DNA of 64,000 nucleotides from Ulota crispa (GCA_963920765.1 OY987246.1:2110501-2174500); one strand, 5' to 3'. Positions 48,701 through 62,831 are shown, numbered from the stretch's first letter. Numbers and translations are program-made. The notes: generated by a model from the letters alone, not told the origin.

Positions 48701-50770
48701 CAAACACGTCGTCGCTTCCAGTGTCTATGCAATAGATCCAGCATGTTGTGCGTCAGCCCATCCTTCCCTTCAACAAGAACATTACAGCGAGAAACTCAGA
48801 TGTCTGCATTTACGGAGTCTTGTAAGTAAATCCAACCATTACAAAAGTTCCTGATATTTGGAAGAAATAACTTAATCAAGGGTTCCATGACTTTTGAAGA
48901 GGCCAAACAAATTTGACTATGTTGTGCAAACATAATGCACATGGTGCCAAGAGCCGCAACTTGGGAGTTTTAGTAACTATAGACATTAGAGAAAACATAA
49001 TCCACAGCATGGAAAAAATGTAGGATTTACCGAGATCAAGCTGCCGGCGGCGCTCAAAGCAAGCCTCCGCTACAAGCTCCCGCACTTCATCTCTGCTCAA
49101 AGATTCGCCCAATATCTCCCTCCTTGTGCGTCCCAGAGTGGGGCCTGTACCCTCAGGGAAAGGTCCAGGAGGTGCCACTTTCTTAACCTTTGTCATTGCA
49201 GCTGGTGGCAGATTGAAAGAATCAAACTCCCGCGGTGCTCTCTTTGAAGGCTCGTAAGGGCGTTTGCCTGTCCAAGGCCTCACCATGGTCGTAGGTCCGA
49301 AAGGCGAGAAAACTGGCTCCCGAAACGCAATGGGAGCGACCTTTGGATGCTCGGAGTAGCTGAACTGGCAAGTTTGCTCGGGCTTGACAATAGCAGGCAC
49401 AAAGTCTTGGAAGAAAACGGACTTCGCTTTGTAGTAAGGCTGGAGATGCAAATGGTTTTCCTTCTGTTGTTGCTTGACTGTTGCTGAACGAGCTTGATCT
49501 CGATTAGGTTGCTTCCCCTTTGTGTACTTTGAGAATTTCGCAGGAATTGATGGATATGATTTTGAGAGTGTCGATTCAGGTCCACCCCCGAGATGGTGTT
49601 GAGGATCCTCATCGTCCGAGTTCCAGGCCATAGAATCTTCTCTACGGTCTTGAGCAGACCAGAGGTGGTTCTCATCCTGCTTCCACAAAGCATATGAATT
49701 TCGTTACATAAGAACAACACCTTGAACTTATTTCTAAAGAGCAACATACCATTTTTGAGAAGCTGCTGAAACAATTTTCGACATCGATGGACAATGAACC
49801 AAGAGAAAAAAAAGGCTCAGATCGGTTTTTCAGCACAAGCTTAACCCCTGAAGGGTCCTTAAGCTTTAGAGATACGGTACCAAATACGGTCGCAATCAAT
49901 ATTCAGAAGTTTGAATCAGCTGGAAATTAAGTGTTACAACCATACATATTGAAAGGTTGTATGATGGTGGGTGAATAATTTTTTTTGGAAAGCCCTCAGA
50001 GCAGCTCAAATACATCTGTATATACGGCCGTACATACGGCCGCAAAGGGCTTTCGGGATGTTCAGGGGTTAAGCTCATTTGCATGCCCGGCAAATGAAAC
50101 AAAGTTCTCCACAAGTGGCCATGGAAGAAATTGCTACCAAAATTTTAGTGCTCCAGATTCTTATCGTGGTACAGTGGAAAGATGCAAAGTAGTAGACGAT
50201 GCTGGAATGTTATTAAACACTGACGCCCAAGCAGAAGAATTAATCTAAAAACCCTAATCTTGCCACATGCATGGTTCGTCAAAATTAGGGTTACACATGG
50301 GATGGACTTACCTCTGGATCTGATGATGAGCTTCTATCCACTTGATGATAACTTGTTTCATAATCTTGTACATCATATTCCCGTAAAGCCTCCACTTGAC
50401 CATCCCCTCGTCTCCGGACGAAAGAACTGCTATCCTCATCATCCCAGTCTTCAGTATCCTTGCCTTGAAGCTCCACTACACCATTACTTAAGCCAGATTC
50501 ACTGCGTTGCTTCAGAATATCCATAAATATACTCGATAATTTGTACTGAGAACTGTTGGTGGCATCCTCGTTCACTGAACTTTGTTGCTTCCACGGAGAA
50601 GATGATGCAAGCACGGGAACTCTGGGTTGAAGCGGAAGGTGATATATTGAGCGTGACTGCACACGTTTCAGGCTACCTAACCGGGAAGTATGCAACCTCG
50701 AGTTCCGACGCGGACGCTCTAAATTGCAGGGAAAATTGGTGGTGGATGTCACAATAAACCTTACTGCCAT
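42764..50770 (-). CDS. Five-CRM-domain protein: CAF1/CAF2-type half fused to CRS1/CFM-type half
   Basis: Fourteen exons: 50770-50312, 49676-49031, 48767-48640, 48457-48232, 47761-47634, 47216-46443, 45887-45461, 45344-45214, 45128-44926, 44774-44636, 44473-44317, 43950-43613, 43318-43258, 42834-42764. Every junction keeps phase; the sum is 3,888 nt, 1,295 residues plus stop. Residues 1-340 are a transit-like leader and a CAF-type region ([20 protein letters not shown], then [10 protein letters not shown]). CRM1 (about 345-440, [20 protein letters not shown], then [20 protein letters not shown]) and CRM2 (about 465-550, ending [20 protein letters not shown]) are CAF-like. An acidic linker follows (550-722). 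CRM3 (723-812), CRM4 (910-1000) and CRM5 (1120-1215) are CRS1/CFM2/CFM3-like, each with a TGG or SGG and YRG/FRG core, then a coiled-coil-like tail. Both classes bind group II introns in chloroplasts, CAFs as partners of CRS2. The fusion is unusual. The two last small exons are less certain than the rest. Confidence 0.92.
49841..50072 (+). mobile_element. TTAA-type MITE in CRM-gene intron 1
   Basis: TTAACCCCTGAAGGG at left, TTCAGGGGTTAA at right, 232 bp. Aligns end to end with 10275-10502. Right part has ACGGCCGTACATACGGCCG. Fills over a third of the 635-nt intron. Confidence 0.8.
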
Positions 50771-51026
50771 CTTCTCTTCTCTGTTCCTCTTCACTACGAA
50801 CCGCCCTGAGCCATGGAAATTGGCAACCCTAAATCTTGAACAGAACAGGATTGATTGTCCAAATCTCTACAACCAGTAGCCACAACTCCGTCGCTTCACT
50901 CGAAGGAAACGAATTGCAATAATCGTATACACGCAGGCCTAGATTTGATGTCCTTTCTTCGAAATTCTCGATTACAGAGTCTTAAACCCTAAACCTTAAA
51001 ACCCTGAATCTTGCGGTTGCATAAAT

Positions 51027-51440
51027 TCAGCAAATTTCCACAAAACGGCAACGCAACCGAACATAAGAAAGCTTTTCAAGAGAAAAAAAAGAGAAGTTTG
51101 AAATGCTATATGTGAAATTTAGTATTTTGACAGTGTGCACAAGCTCCCCGCTGAACTCTTGGTACTGGGGCCTCACTCTCCGAACAGGCACCGTGACGGA
51201 GCAAACTGGATTGAGTTCTGCGTCGGACGTCACATTGAACTGGACTTTCTCCTCAGACTGAATCTCAACAAAATCTGAGAGAGCGGCAACAATATTAGTC
51301 ACGATCTTTTTCTTTGCTTCGTCATTCACAGAGCACCTGTCGGACACTAGTATCATCTTCAAGCGCTGCTTGGCGATCTTATGGAACTTAACTTTAAGCT
51401 TATCACAGCTCAAGAATCCCCGCTCATGGTGCAAGCTTAA
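51027..51440 (-). CDS. MINE: MinE homologue, C-terminal exon only (partial)
   Basis: An open minus-strand frame in which 51377-51123 encodes about 85 residues matching plant MinE: IAKQRLKMILVSDRCSVNDE, then AALSDFVEIQSEEKVQFNV, then SVTVPVRRVRPQYQEF. In plants MinE is a nuclear-encoded stromal protein that positions the plastid division ring with MinD; this part is the topological-specificity (beta) domain. The N-terminal transit peptide and MinD-binding helix are absent. No ATG lies upstream in frame before the TTAA element at 51437, so the piece is an exon whose 5' partner is missing, either far upstream beyond a transposon-filled intron or lost. The conserved part has no stop or frameshift. 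After about VHTVKI the frame continues but no longer resembles MinE, so the true end or a splice donor is unclear. It lies 256 nt upstream of the CRM gene start, same strand. Confidence 0.83.
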   Translation of the reverse strand, partial: LSLHHERGFLSCDKLKVKFHKIAKQRLKMILVSDRCSVNDEAKKKIVTNIVAALSDFVEIQSEEKVQFNVTSDAELNPVCSVTVPVRRVRPQYQEFSGELVHTVKILNFTYSISNFSFFSLEKLSYVRLRCRFVEIC

Positions 51441-51801
51441 CCCCTAAACGTCGAGGAAAACGTCCTCCGGCTCTGAAAAAAGATTATGTGATTAGAAAAA
51501 AGTTGTTTTTCATCTGATTTTTTTTTGTCAGAAGTGACCTTAAACACATGGTTCATGGTTCATCATGGAAGATAAACAATTACCTCTTGAGATGCATTTT
51601 TTTGTAACCCAAATTGTGATAAGATTCAGAAACATGGTGTTAGCTCCCAAGCTGCCCTTCTTGCAATTTTCATGGGGGCACCATGCACTGTTGACTTTTC
51701 TAACTTTTTGAAGCAATACTACTAGTGTCCATGTGCAAAATACTGTAGAATACTACAAGCATGGCAAGCCACGGGTGATCCATTTGTCCTTTAAGGGTTA
51801 A
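51437..51801 (+). mobile_element. TTAA-type MITE, 365-bp family, abutting the MinE exon
   Basis: TTAACCCCTAAACGTCGAGG at left and CCTTTAAGGGTTAA at right. Left two thirds match 8573-8937 and 62832-63213; the last 80 bp differ from them. Confidence 0.7.
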
Positions 51802-51825
51802 GGTGGAAGCACCATACTTGATAAC

Positions 51826-52475
51826 TTAACCCCTAAATGTCTGAGATCTTTTTTGGGCTTTTAGGAATTTGCTTTAAACTAAACCAAAAGGCAACATTTT
51901 AATAAGCTGTATTAAGTTTTTTTGAAATGTAACCGTACAAATTCAAACTAGATATGTTAGAGGTCACATGGGAAAAGAAAACACAACAATATCACTAATG
52001 GATGGAAAGATTATAATGTTTAATCACAAGGGTGTTAAAACTACAAAAATGACTTGAAGCCTTTGAATCCTCTTTTCACATGTTGGATTCAAAAAAACAG
52101 TTTTAAAAAAAGTACAAGGTTAAAGGAAATAAGATACATAATCCCAATCACTTTATAGCTTTTCAAAATCTCTTTTATAGTTTTTTCAAATGAATTTTTT
52201 GTGTAAATTTTTCTCTAAGATCTAGTGTAATTGAGGCTCATTTCCAAGAGCTCTCAACACTAGAGAAAGTCAAGACCCTCAAGACCCTTGCACAAAAGCT
52301 TGAATAGAAAACTCATAATTGATCATTTTCAAGATTAGAGTGTTGATCCTAAAATTAGACTTAACAAAGAGTAAATCCAAAATGTAAACTACTAAAATTA
52401 GAAAATTAGTTATGTTATTGAATTTCAAAGTATTACCAACACCAAAATTTGGTGCCTCAGGCAATTAGGGGTTGC
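51826..52475 (+). mobile_element. TTAA-type MITE with known unfilled site
   Basis: TTAACCCCTAAATGTCTGAG at left, CAATTAGGGGTTGC at right (right TTAA decayed to TTGC). Flanks match the unfilled site at 40339. Interior family also at 34165 and 61789. Confidence 0.8.
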
Positions 52476-52770
52476 TATTCTACGCAACAAAGTACAAAGA
52501 GTTTGAGGCAACAAATAATTTTCTCAAGTAAGAAGATAAGAAATATTGGGATTGCAAATTTTTCATAACTTTATTTGCAAAATTGAAGTTGTTGTGAATT
52601 TTGGGAGTCAAAAAGTGCTAATTATAGAAAAAAGTGTTATGTGAAAGAGTTGAGATTCATAAGAAAAATGCAATTTTTGTTATGCCAAAAAATATATGTT
52701 GACTAAGTCCATACATTAATTGCACGCTTTTCATCCAAAAGTCTCCGACTTCACTACCTAGCAACTCCCA

Positions 52771-53136
52771 CTAACCTTAAATGTCAGGTTGGTAAGTGCA
52801 GCCTGCCTTGCACTATAACTACTATAGTGCTGTGGCAAGTGCCATCCTATAGAATTGCTTCCTAAAATTGCAAAAGCTAAGAATGCATGGTGCACTCATG
52901 AAAATTGCAAGGAGGGTAGCATGGAACCTAACATCGTGTCTTTGAATCTTCTCACAAATTTGATTACCTAAAAATATGAGTGTATTTGGTGAGGTTATTA
53001 TTTACCTTCTATGTTGGACCATGTATTTGTGATCACTTTTAAAAAAGTCAGATGAAAACAACTTTTTTTTTGTCCTACAAAGTGTTTGATTGTAGCCTGC
53101 GGGCAAAATACGTCCACGTTGGCATTCAAGGGCTAA
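52771..53136 (-). mobile_element. Decayed TTAA-type MITE, 365-bp family
   Basis: Minus-strand copy; ends CTAACCTTAAATGTCAGG and GCATTCAAGGGCTAA. Shares CATGAAAATTGCAA and the GTGATCAC-type core with the family. Confidence 0.6.
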
Positions 53137-54565
53137 AGTCTCGAAATTTGTAAAAATTGGGAATTGAGAGCAACCTTGATGCACCTACTAAACAAGCCCG
53201 GAATACTAAAGAGGGTCTTTTGATAAACAAGAAATTAGAGATTGAAAAATATTATTACTTTATTTGCATTCATATCTCATAGTTAATCCACAAGAAAATA
53301 CAAGTTTGGATATTGCTTGAACTAGATACATTTTGTCAAATGTTAACAAACTTCTAAAAGTTTCTAGGCCTCTCCAAATCAAGTTTAAGAAAGGAAATTT
53401 CAACCAAAGAGACCTTACAAATGTAATCTTTGGTTTTTTTTTTCTAGACTTGGTTTGGAAAAGATTTTAATTTTTTTGGAATTGAGTTAACATTTGATGA
53501 AATCTACCTAAATCAACCAATATCCAAACCCATGTTTTTCTTATGTTTTTACAATAAATTCTTTAATACCCTTCAAAACATAACATTTTTTATTTCTAAA
53601 TTTTCATCTATTAAAATGTTTTATTTTAAGATTTGATACTACGCGCATTGACAATTCTCAATTTTCTCAATACATAGGCTATATACAGTATGCTCAAACA
53701 TATTTTCTTAACACTTGAATTTGAAAATACTATCAATAGAAGTCATTAGGAAACACATTGTACAAGCTATGGGGAAACCATGGTCAAATCTACAAAAAGT
53801 TGATTAAAAAATGTGACCTAATTTACAGTTATTTTAAATTAGGTCACATTTTTTGTCAACTTTTTGTAAATTTGACCGTGATTCCCCATAGTTAAGCCTC
53901 AATTTTTTCGGATATGAATATTGGTTGATTTAGACACATTCCACTGAATATTAGCTAATCCAGAAAAAGAAAGCCCTCCAAAGAAAATCTTAAGAAACTT
54001 TATTTTTAGTCACGGAACTAGGAAAACATGGCAATTGTGTTGTGTCTTAAGCTTAATCTTAAGCTCAATTTTTTTTTACTTGTACAAGCGCAGTTGGTGG
54101 GTAGCTCGTAGACTTAGAGTTTTTGAGACCAAATTAATTGTGAACTACAAGGTTCTACAAACAAGATTTTTTCCTTCCACCTTTATACAAAGTGATTCAA
54201 AACCTTGCAAAAAAAAATCACAAAGCATCCAATGGTCAAACTAGTTACATGGTTCAAGCTCAAGCAAAGTCTTCTTTTTAAACAAATTTGGATGTGCTTC
54301 ATCCATAATTCTTGCACAACTGTTAATGTAAACATTTGAAATTTTTTGTTGCCCATATTCTAGATGCTGGCACTTTCAAGGTTTAAGGCTTGATTTGAAG
54401 GACTTTCCAAATTTTTGAAAGGTACCTATCATATAATGCAATGTATGCAAAACAATATAAATCCAAATCTAAAATTTAATAACTTGAGCTCCCAATACAT
54501 ATTTTTCAATGTACACAAAATAATAAAATTTTCAAGTTCAAATTTTCTTTCTAAAAAAATTCTTA
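53137..54565. other. AT-rich DNA with a 125-bp hairpin
   Basis: 53768-53892 is an inverted repeat (CTATGGGGAA...CATGGTCAAAT and complement; AAATGTGACCTAATTT at the core). Otherwise nothing recognised. Confidence 0.5.
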
Positions 54566-54921
54566 TTAACCCTTAAACATGGGGTTGGTAACTATATTTG
54601 CCCTAACGCTACAGTGATGTGGCATATGCCCACTTTATAATATTATTTCCAAAAGTTACAAAATTCAATGGTGCATGATGTCCGTATGAAAATTGCTAAA
54701 AAGGTAATATGCAACCTAGTGCCATATTTCTAAATCTTCTTACAATTTGAGTTATCTAAAAACATAAGTGCATTTAATGAGGTTGTTTTTTACCTTCCAT
54801 GATGGCCCATGTTTCCATAATCACTCCCAAAAACAATTGGATGAAATAAAACTTTCTTTCATATTAAAAAGCATTTTTTTGTCATGCATTAGATAAACTC
54901 GTTTGGCATTTTAAGGTGCAA
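54566..54921 (-). mobile_element. Decayed TTAA-type MITE, 365-bp family
   Basis: Starts TTAACCCTTAAACATGGGG; right end GCATTTTAAGGTGCAA. Same inverted interior as 52771-53136. Confidence 0.6.
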
Positions 54922-56640
54922 CATGTCAAACCATGTATACATCATAGATTGAGGATACCCTTGGAGCATCACAATGTATTGGTAGTCCCCGTTTACTTTT
55001 AAATGCTTATATGGCAACACCCTTTGTAACTTTTAGACTCACAAAATGTACTTTACTCCAAAATTAGTCAAAATAAAAATGAAGTTCCAACTTGGATGCC
55101 ACTCCAACAAAAAAAGAAGTTTAAAGTACTCTAACATTTCACTGATATTTATCATTTACAATTTTGGGAGTAGACATTTTTAGGACTTTGACGCAAGGTC
55201 AGTCAACTTTAACTACCGATGTTAATCCTGAAACATCCAAAGACTTGCAACTTACTCAAAAATGATGGTGACTCAAAGGATTAAGCTTAAGCTTAACTTA
55301 CGTCTGATGTTCAAGGTTGTCAATGACAATTCCATCCCAGGATTGGTGGTCACTTTTAATCTACTATGATTTGCATGCTAATTTGAAGTATGTATTGACA
55401 TGTGCCCACCACAAGCCTTGGCACATTGCACTTCCTTCTCGTTCTAAGTCACATATCCAAGGCCGAGACCCAAAACCCAAAATACAAATACCAACAAGTC
55501 CAAAACAAGGGACTGCAAACTGTGATCATTGAACACAAAGAGGAGGGTCTAAAATCACAAGACCCTCTCCAATGTAACATTTCCACTTTATGTAATATCA
55601 CATCTCCAATCTCTATGATGACATTATAGAAAATGAGGTAGTTGTTGAAGTTAAGGTGACATTAGAGATGGAGCACATAGTGATATTAAAGAGGTCATAG
55701 CTTTATTGCTTTTATTTGCTTCACACTTCATTGCTTTTCAAGATTTTATTATTTTGAGGAGCTTTTGACTTTCACAATTTCATTGTTTTGTTGCTATTAC
55801 CAAATGATTTGGATCATTTGTTACATTGAGGCAATTTTGGATTTCACAACAATTCCAATGGTGGATGCGTAGCATAGCAAGTGCCAATCGTTAATCTACA
55901 ATTAATAAAAAACTCAAGTTGGCGACCTATCCGTACAATTGCTTAGTGACTGGTTTACTTGTTGTCAAAAATGTAACCAATGTTAGGCAGTTGGATTGCC
56001 AACGGTTAGCTTCAATTCCTCTCTCCCACATAACCAATGTTAAGCAGTTAGGTTTCTCATGTTAGGTGGTTAGGTTGCCTATGAGGCTTCATTTCTCCCA
56101 AAACCTAACGGTTAGCTTCAATTTCTCTCTCCCACATAACCAACGTTGCCGATGAGGCTTTGTCTCTCCCACAACCTAACAGTTAGCTTCAATTTATATC
56201 TCGCACGTAACCGATGTTAGTTGAGGCTTTGTCTCTCCCACAATTGTTCCAATATCATGAATCATGAAGCAATGGAGCTTGATACAACAGAGCATCAGCA
56301 AACATCGATAGTGGTATGTGTTAAAGCATTGTTGCAAATGACAATTAGAGTAGTACATCATTGTATTGTTGCTTTTCCACTATATTGCTACTTCTGATTG
56401 AAGTTAATTTTTTTAGTTCTAATTGAAGTTTAATTTTTTTAGGAGCAACTTGAGTTGCAAATGTTGCTTTGTTTGTTGCAGACAGCACAACAATAACAAA
56501 TGTAATTTATCATGAGTTGTTACACTAACATAAGTTGGAAGTGTAACTATTTTGAATAAAAAACGTGAAATGTGTTAAGGCCTTCATTTACCTTGGTAAA
56601 TAGGTTTATAAGACTTGTATGATCCTAAAAAAGTAGAGTT
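54922..56640. other. AT-rich spacer with a tandem array
   Basis: 55975-56245 contains about three diverged units of roughly 75 bp built on GGTTAGCTTCAATT, CTCTCTCCCACATAACC and GATGAGGCTTTGTCTC. 55855-55890 is an inverted piece of the 26330 repeat. No gene recognised. Confidence 0.5.
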
Positions 56641-57541
56641 TGTTGTACAGTACCCAAAAGAAAGAGTACATAACACCCTTTTATGGCATCCAAAGAAGTA
56701 TGTGTAACTATGTATAACAAAGAATATAACTCACATTTCATTCTCACATTTTTAACATGCAATCCTCACGCAATCTTGATCAAACATACCAACTTTCAGT
56801 TACTAAAACCCAAAATCCTATTTTTGGTAAATGGTTTTGTGTCAAAATCATGGTTTTACAAGAAAGTTGATTAGTAAATAGTGGTGATGAATTTTTGAGA
56901 TTTGATTGCATAGATATGTAGGAGATATCCATACGCACATCTTCCTTTCAAACAAACATTTTCAAAAAAATCAATATTCCTTCTGTAGAGATTTTAATGT
57001 CATAGTGATTGTGACCAAATTTAGTGAAATACATATTTCTTCATGGAAATTAGTTCTTGGTAAAAAAAACATACATTGTGATTAATTTTGTACCTTTAAG
57101 CATGATGATATGTTTTTTTTACCAAAAACTAATTTCCATGAAGAAATATGTATTTCACTAAATTTGGTCATAATCACTGTGACATTAAAATCTCTACAGA
57201 AGGAATATTGATTTTTTTGAAAATGTTTGTTTGAAAGGAAGATGTGCGTATGGATATCTCCTACATATCTATGCAATCAAATCTCAAAAATTCACCACCA
57301 CTATTTACTAATCAACTTTCTTGTAAAACCATGATTTTGACACAAAACCATTTACCAAAAATAGGATTTTGGGTTTTAGGAACTGAAAGTTGGTATGTTC
57401 GACCAAGATTGCGTGAGGATCGCATATTAAAAATGTGAGAATGAAGTGTGAGTTATATTCTTTGTTATACATGGTTACACATACTTCTTTGAATGCCATA
57501 AAAGGGTGTTATGTACTCTTTCTTTTGGGTACTGTACAATG
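56641..57541. mobile_element. About 900-bp foldback element
   Basis: Arms 56645-57065 and 57113-57538 are inverted copies, about 97 percent identical by eye, around a short centre. Ends TTGTACAGTACCCAAAAGAA and complement. Matching 63-residue open frames on opposite strands are not genes. Target duplication unclear. Confidence 0.8.
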
Positions 57542-58601
57542 CCATCTAACAAGTTCTTGAGGTTTTCCAAACTTAGCTACACAACAACCACTAGTGAAGA
57601 ACAAAAAATTGAACAATTCCAAATCAATAAATTCTCATGAGATCCTATGCTAGCAATCTCAAGCAATCTCTAAGTCACATATCTACAAATCGTATTCATG
57701 AAAAAAATACTAGCAAGACTATGGGACTTGTTATTGTTTGACAAAGTTGAAATAATGATTAGCTAAGTTTCAAAGAACTGTTGGAGGGCACTGCACATGC
57801 ACAATTAGTAGAACGTGATAGCCAGAAATGGCATCTACGTGAATTTGTTGAGTACAAGCAAAGTGAGGGTAACTCATATATGCTCCTCCAATTCTGGAAG
57901 TGTTAGTGAGAAGTACCGTGGACATTCAAAGAAAAAGGGTGTTCCTGGTCAACTATGTTATCAACCACAGTAAGTTAGCACATGCTTTCAGCAGCGACAT
58001 GCTCAGAACCAAAAAGAGAAATAACAAACACAGGGCAGAGCAGACAGGCGTTGCCACAACACACCTGATCCATCCCCATTGGATCCGAAATTTAAAAAAC
58101 AAAGGTTTCTGAGCAAGAAAACTGAAGCTCCAGAGAAAATGACAAACACAAATCAGCAGCTCTTACAGTCTTGATTGACGTCTACAGCTTGAATCCATGC
58201 CCCCATCATCATCCTACCTCAAAGCCTGCAGCTCGATTCTAGCGGAGAATACAGCAAAAATGAAGACAGTGAGAGCAACGTTTGCCAACCCTAAATCTTG
58301 GGCGAATTAAAAGCAGAATTAGCACTCTAGGTGCTATCAGAACTTTTCTGATGCTATCTATACAGAGTTGAGTTTCAGACGGGTAACTCACTCAGAGAAT
58401 TGTACAGTACGTGTCGAGAACTCCACACCTAGGAAAAGAATACTGAACACCAGCTCCAGGTTGTTAACTGGAGCCACCAATGATGGTAACATGTAAAAAA
58501 GTCACGGACGGAAATCAATGAGTTCTACCTTTATCCCGTTAGGGCCTGTGCTTCAAAAAAAAAAAAAAACTAACCTACCTATCTACCTTGGAATCTACGC
58601 A
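57542..58601. other. 3' flank of GGPPS and AT-rich spacer
   Basis: No gene recognised. A 16-bp A run lies at 58555-58569. The 58100-58600 part is less AT-rich and may include the GGPPS 3' UTR. Confidence 0.4.
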
Positions 58602-60824
<2,223 letters not shown>

Positions 60825-60952
60825 TCAAATTGGGAAGTGAAGTGGAAGTGAAGTGAACCAGATTTAGGAACGTCTCGTCAAATGCCAGACGCACATGAAA
60901 GAAAGGCGGACAGTGCCGTACGTCGGCGTCCGCTGGCGGGGTGGCGGTTTTA

Positions 60953-61293
60953 GGGGCGGTTCAGACTACGTCCCATGTCCCATCTAACGAAGTTCCACTG
61001 GAGTGCAAAATCCCATCTTCCTGTGTTAGAGGAGATGAGAAAAGATGGGACTTGGGCTAAAAGATAGGTTTTCCAAAATGTTAAACTCAATCTTGGAGTG
61101 AAGTCTCACTTTTTTTGGCGCCAAAACTTGGAAAAGTACTGCCATGTAGGCTCCATGTAAACAAGTGGGATGTGGGACTTGGGACATAGTTTAAAATGCG
61201 AAATCCCATCTTTTACCTCTTCGCCAATCAGATTCTCAGATTTCATCAAATTTCAGTGGGACTTGGGATGTGGGACGTAGTCTGAACAGCCCC
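60953..61293. mobile_element. PIF/Harbinger-like (Tourist) MITE
   Basis: 341 bp with TTA on both sides (60950-60952, 61294-61296). Ends GGGGCGGTTCAGACTACGTC and GACGTAGTCTGAACAGCCCC pair with one mismatch. About 180 bp upstream of the GGPPS ATG, so within its promoter. Confidence 0.85.
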
Positions 61294-61350
61294 TTAGTCT
61301 CGATTGAGTTGAGCCCAGTCAGGAGTGGTGGAGGGTAAGTTAACTCATTA

Positions 61351-61788
61351 GAGCATCTCCATCGATTGGCGCAAGACGTTGAAACAGCGTGGCTGTAAGG
61401 CAGTGTTCATGATTGCAATTTCCACCGGTGACACTCTCAGTGCCAATTTTTCAACTGACTTGTCCAACAGGGCTGCAGGGACAGTGAGCTATCGGGATTG
61501 AGAGTATTCTCAACGCGCTTGAAACTTGGTCCTCCAACAGACCATAATTGATGCCCTCTACCTACAAGCTGCCAGCAAGCCTTCCATTGATGATGTGTCC
61601 CAAGATCCACGCGCGTACCCTGATTGCCATGGAATTGTATAGCCAAATTTAACCCTAGTGGATTCTTTGGCGCGTTAAAGGAGCTGGGATGGGTGGAGAT
61701 CCTATGTTTGCCAGGGCACACTTGTTGCTCAAGGGCCTCTCGACCACCTTTGGTGAGTCTGTGAAAGTGCCAAACGGTGGAGATGCCC
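61351..61788. mobile_element. PIF/Harbinger-like MITE, GAGCATCTC family
   Basis: TTA at 61348-61350 and 61789-61791. Ends GAGCATCTCCATCGATTGGC and AACGGTGGAGATGCCC. Its right TTA overlaps the TTAA that starts the next element. Confidence 0.7.
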
Positions 61789-62435
61789 TTAACCTCTAAA
61801 TGTCTAGCACCAAATTTTGGTGTTTGCAATACTCTAAAGTTCAATAAACCTAACAAAGTTACTATTTTTAGTAGTTACATTTTGGATTTTTTTTTGTGAA
61901 GTCTAATTTTAGGATCAACAATTGGATTTTGAAAATGATCAATTATGAGTTTTCAATTCAAGCTTTTGTGCAAGGGTCTTGAGGGTCTTGACTTTCTCTA
62001 GTGTTGAGAGCTCTTGGAAATGAGCCTCAATTACACTAGATCTTGGAGAAAAATTTACATTTAAAACTCATTTGAAAAAATTGTAAAAGAGATTTTGAAA
62101 AGCTATAAAGTGATTGGGGTTATGTATGTTGTTTCCTTTAACCTTGTATTTTTTTGATGGTCATTTTTATAAATCCAACATGTGAAAAGAGGATTCAAAG
62201 ACTTCAAGTCATTTTTGTAGTTTTAACACCCTCTTGATCAAACAGTATAATCTTTCCATCCATTAGTGATATTGTTGTGTTTTCTTTTCTTGTGTGATCT
62301 CTAACATCTTTGGTTTGAATTTGTACGGTTACAATTCAAAAGAACTTGATAAAGCTTATTAAAATGTTGCCTTTTTGTTCAATCTGAAGCAAATTCCTAA
62401 AAGCCCAAAAAAGGCCTCAGGCATTTAGGGTATAA
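61789..62435 (-). mobile_element. TTAA-type MITE, inverted relative of 51826
   Basis: TTAACCTCTAAATGTCTAGC at left, GGCATTTAGGGTATAA at right. Interior is the reverse complement of the 51826 family (GATCTCTAACATCT, AATGTTGCCTTTT). Confidence 0.7.
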
Positions 62436-62831
62436 GGTCCGTGGTTGATTTTGGAGGTGGGCAATCCTTTGTGTGGCTATTTGGGAGAAATTTTAGGGTT
62501 ATTGAATACAAATGACTACCACAAATTTGACCATATAGATGGAAGTATCTTGGAGGGTTTAGTATTATGCATCATGAATTATATTCTGTTTAGTTGTTAT
62601 GGCCATCTTTTTGCATTTATTGGTGTATTTTCAGCCCATACTCTTTTAGTTTTTTTCAGCCCTCTAGCCACATGCCACCTCAAATTGGCCTGGTTATTGT
62701 CCTAAACTCTTCACTTTCTAATTCCCCAAACCCGCCCTCTTTGCCACATCATCAAATTCCTTGACATGCTCTCTCTACAAATTGAAAAGAGTCAAAATTA
62801 ACCAGGAACTGGTCAATCAAACCGTAATGGA
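62436..62831. other. Spacer, nothing recognised
   Basis: An 86-residue plus-strand frame (62445-62705) is hydrophobic but without family resemblance and without an apparent gene context. Confidence 0.35.
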
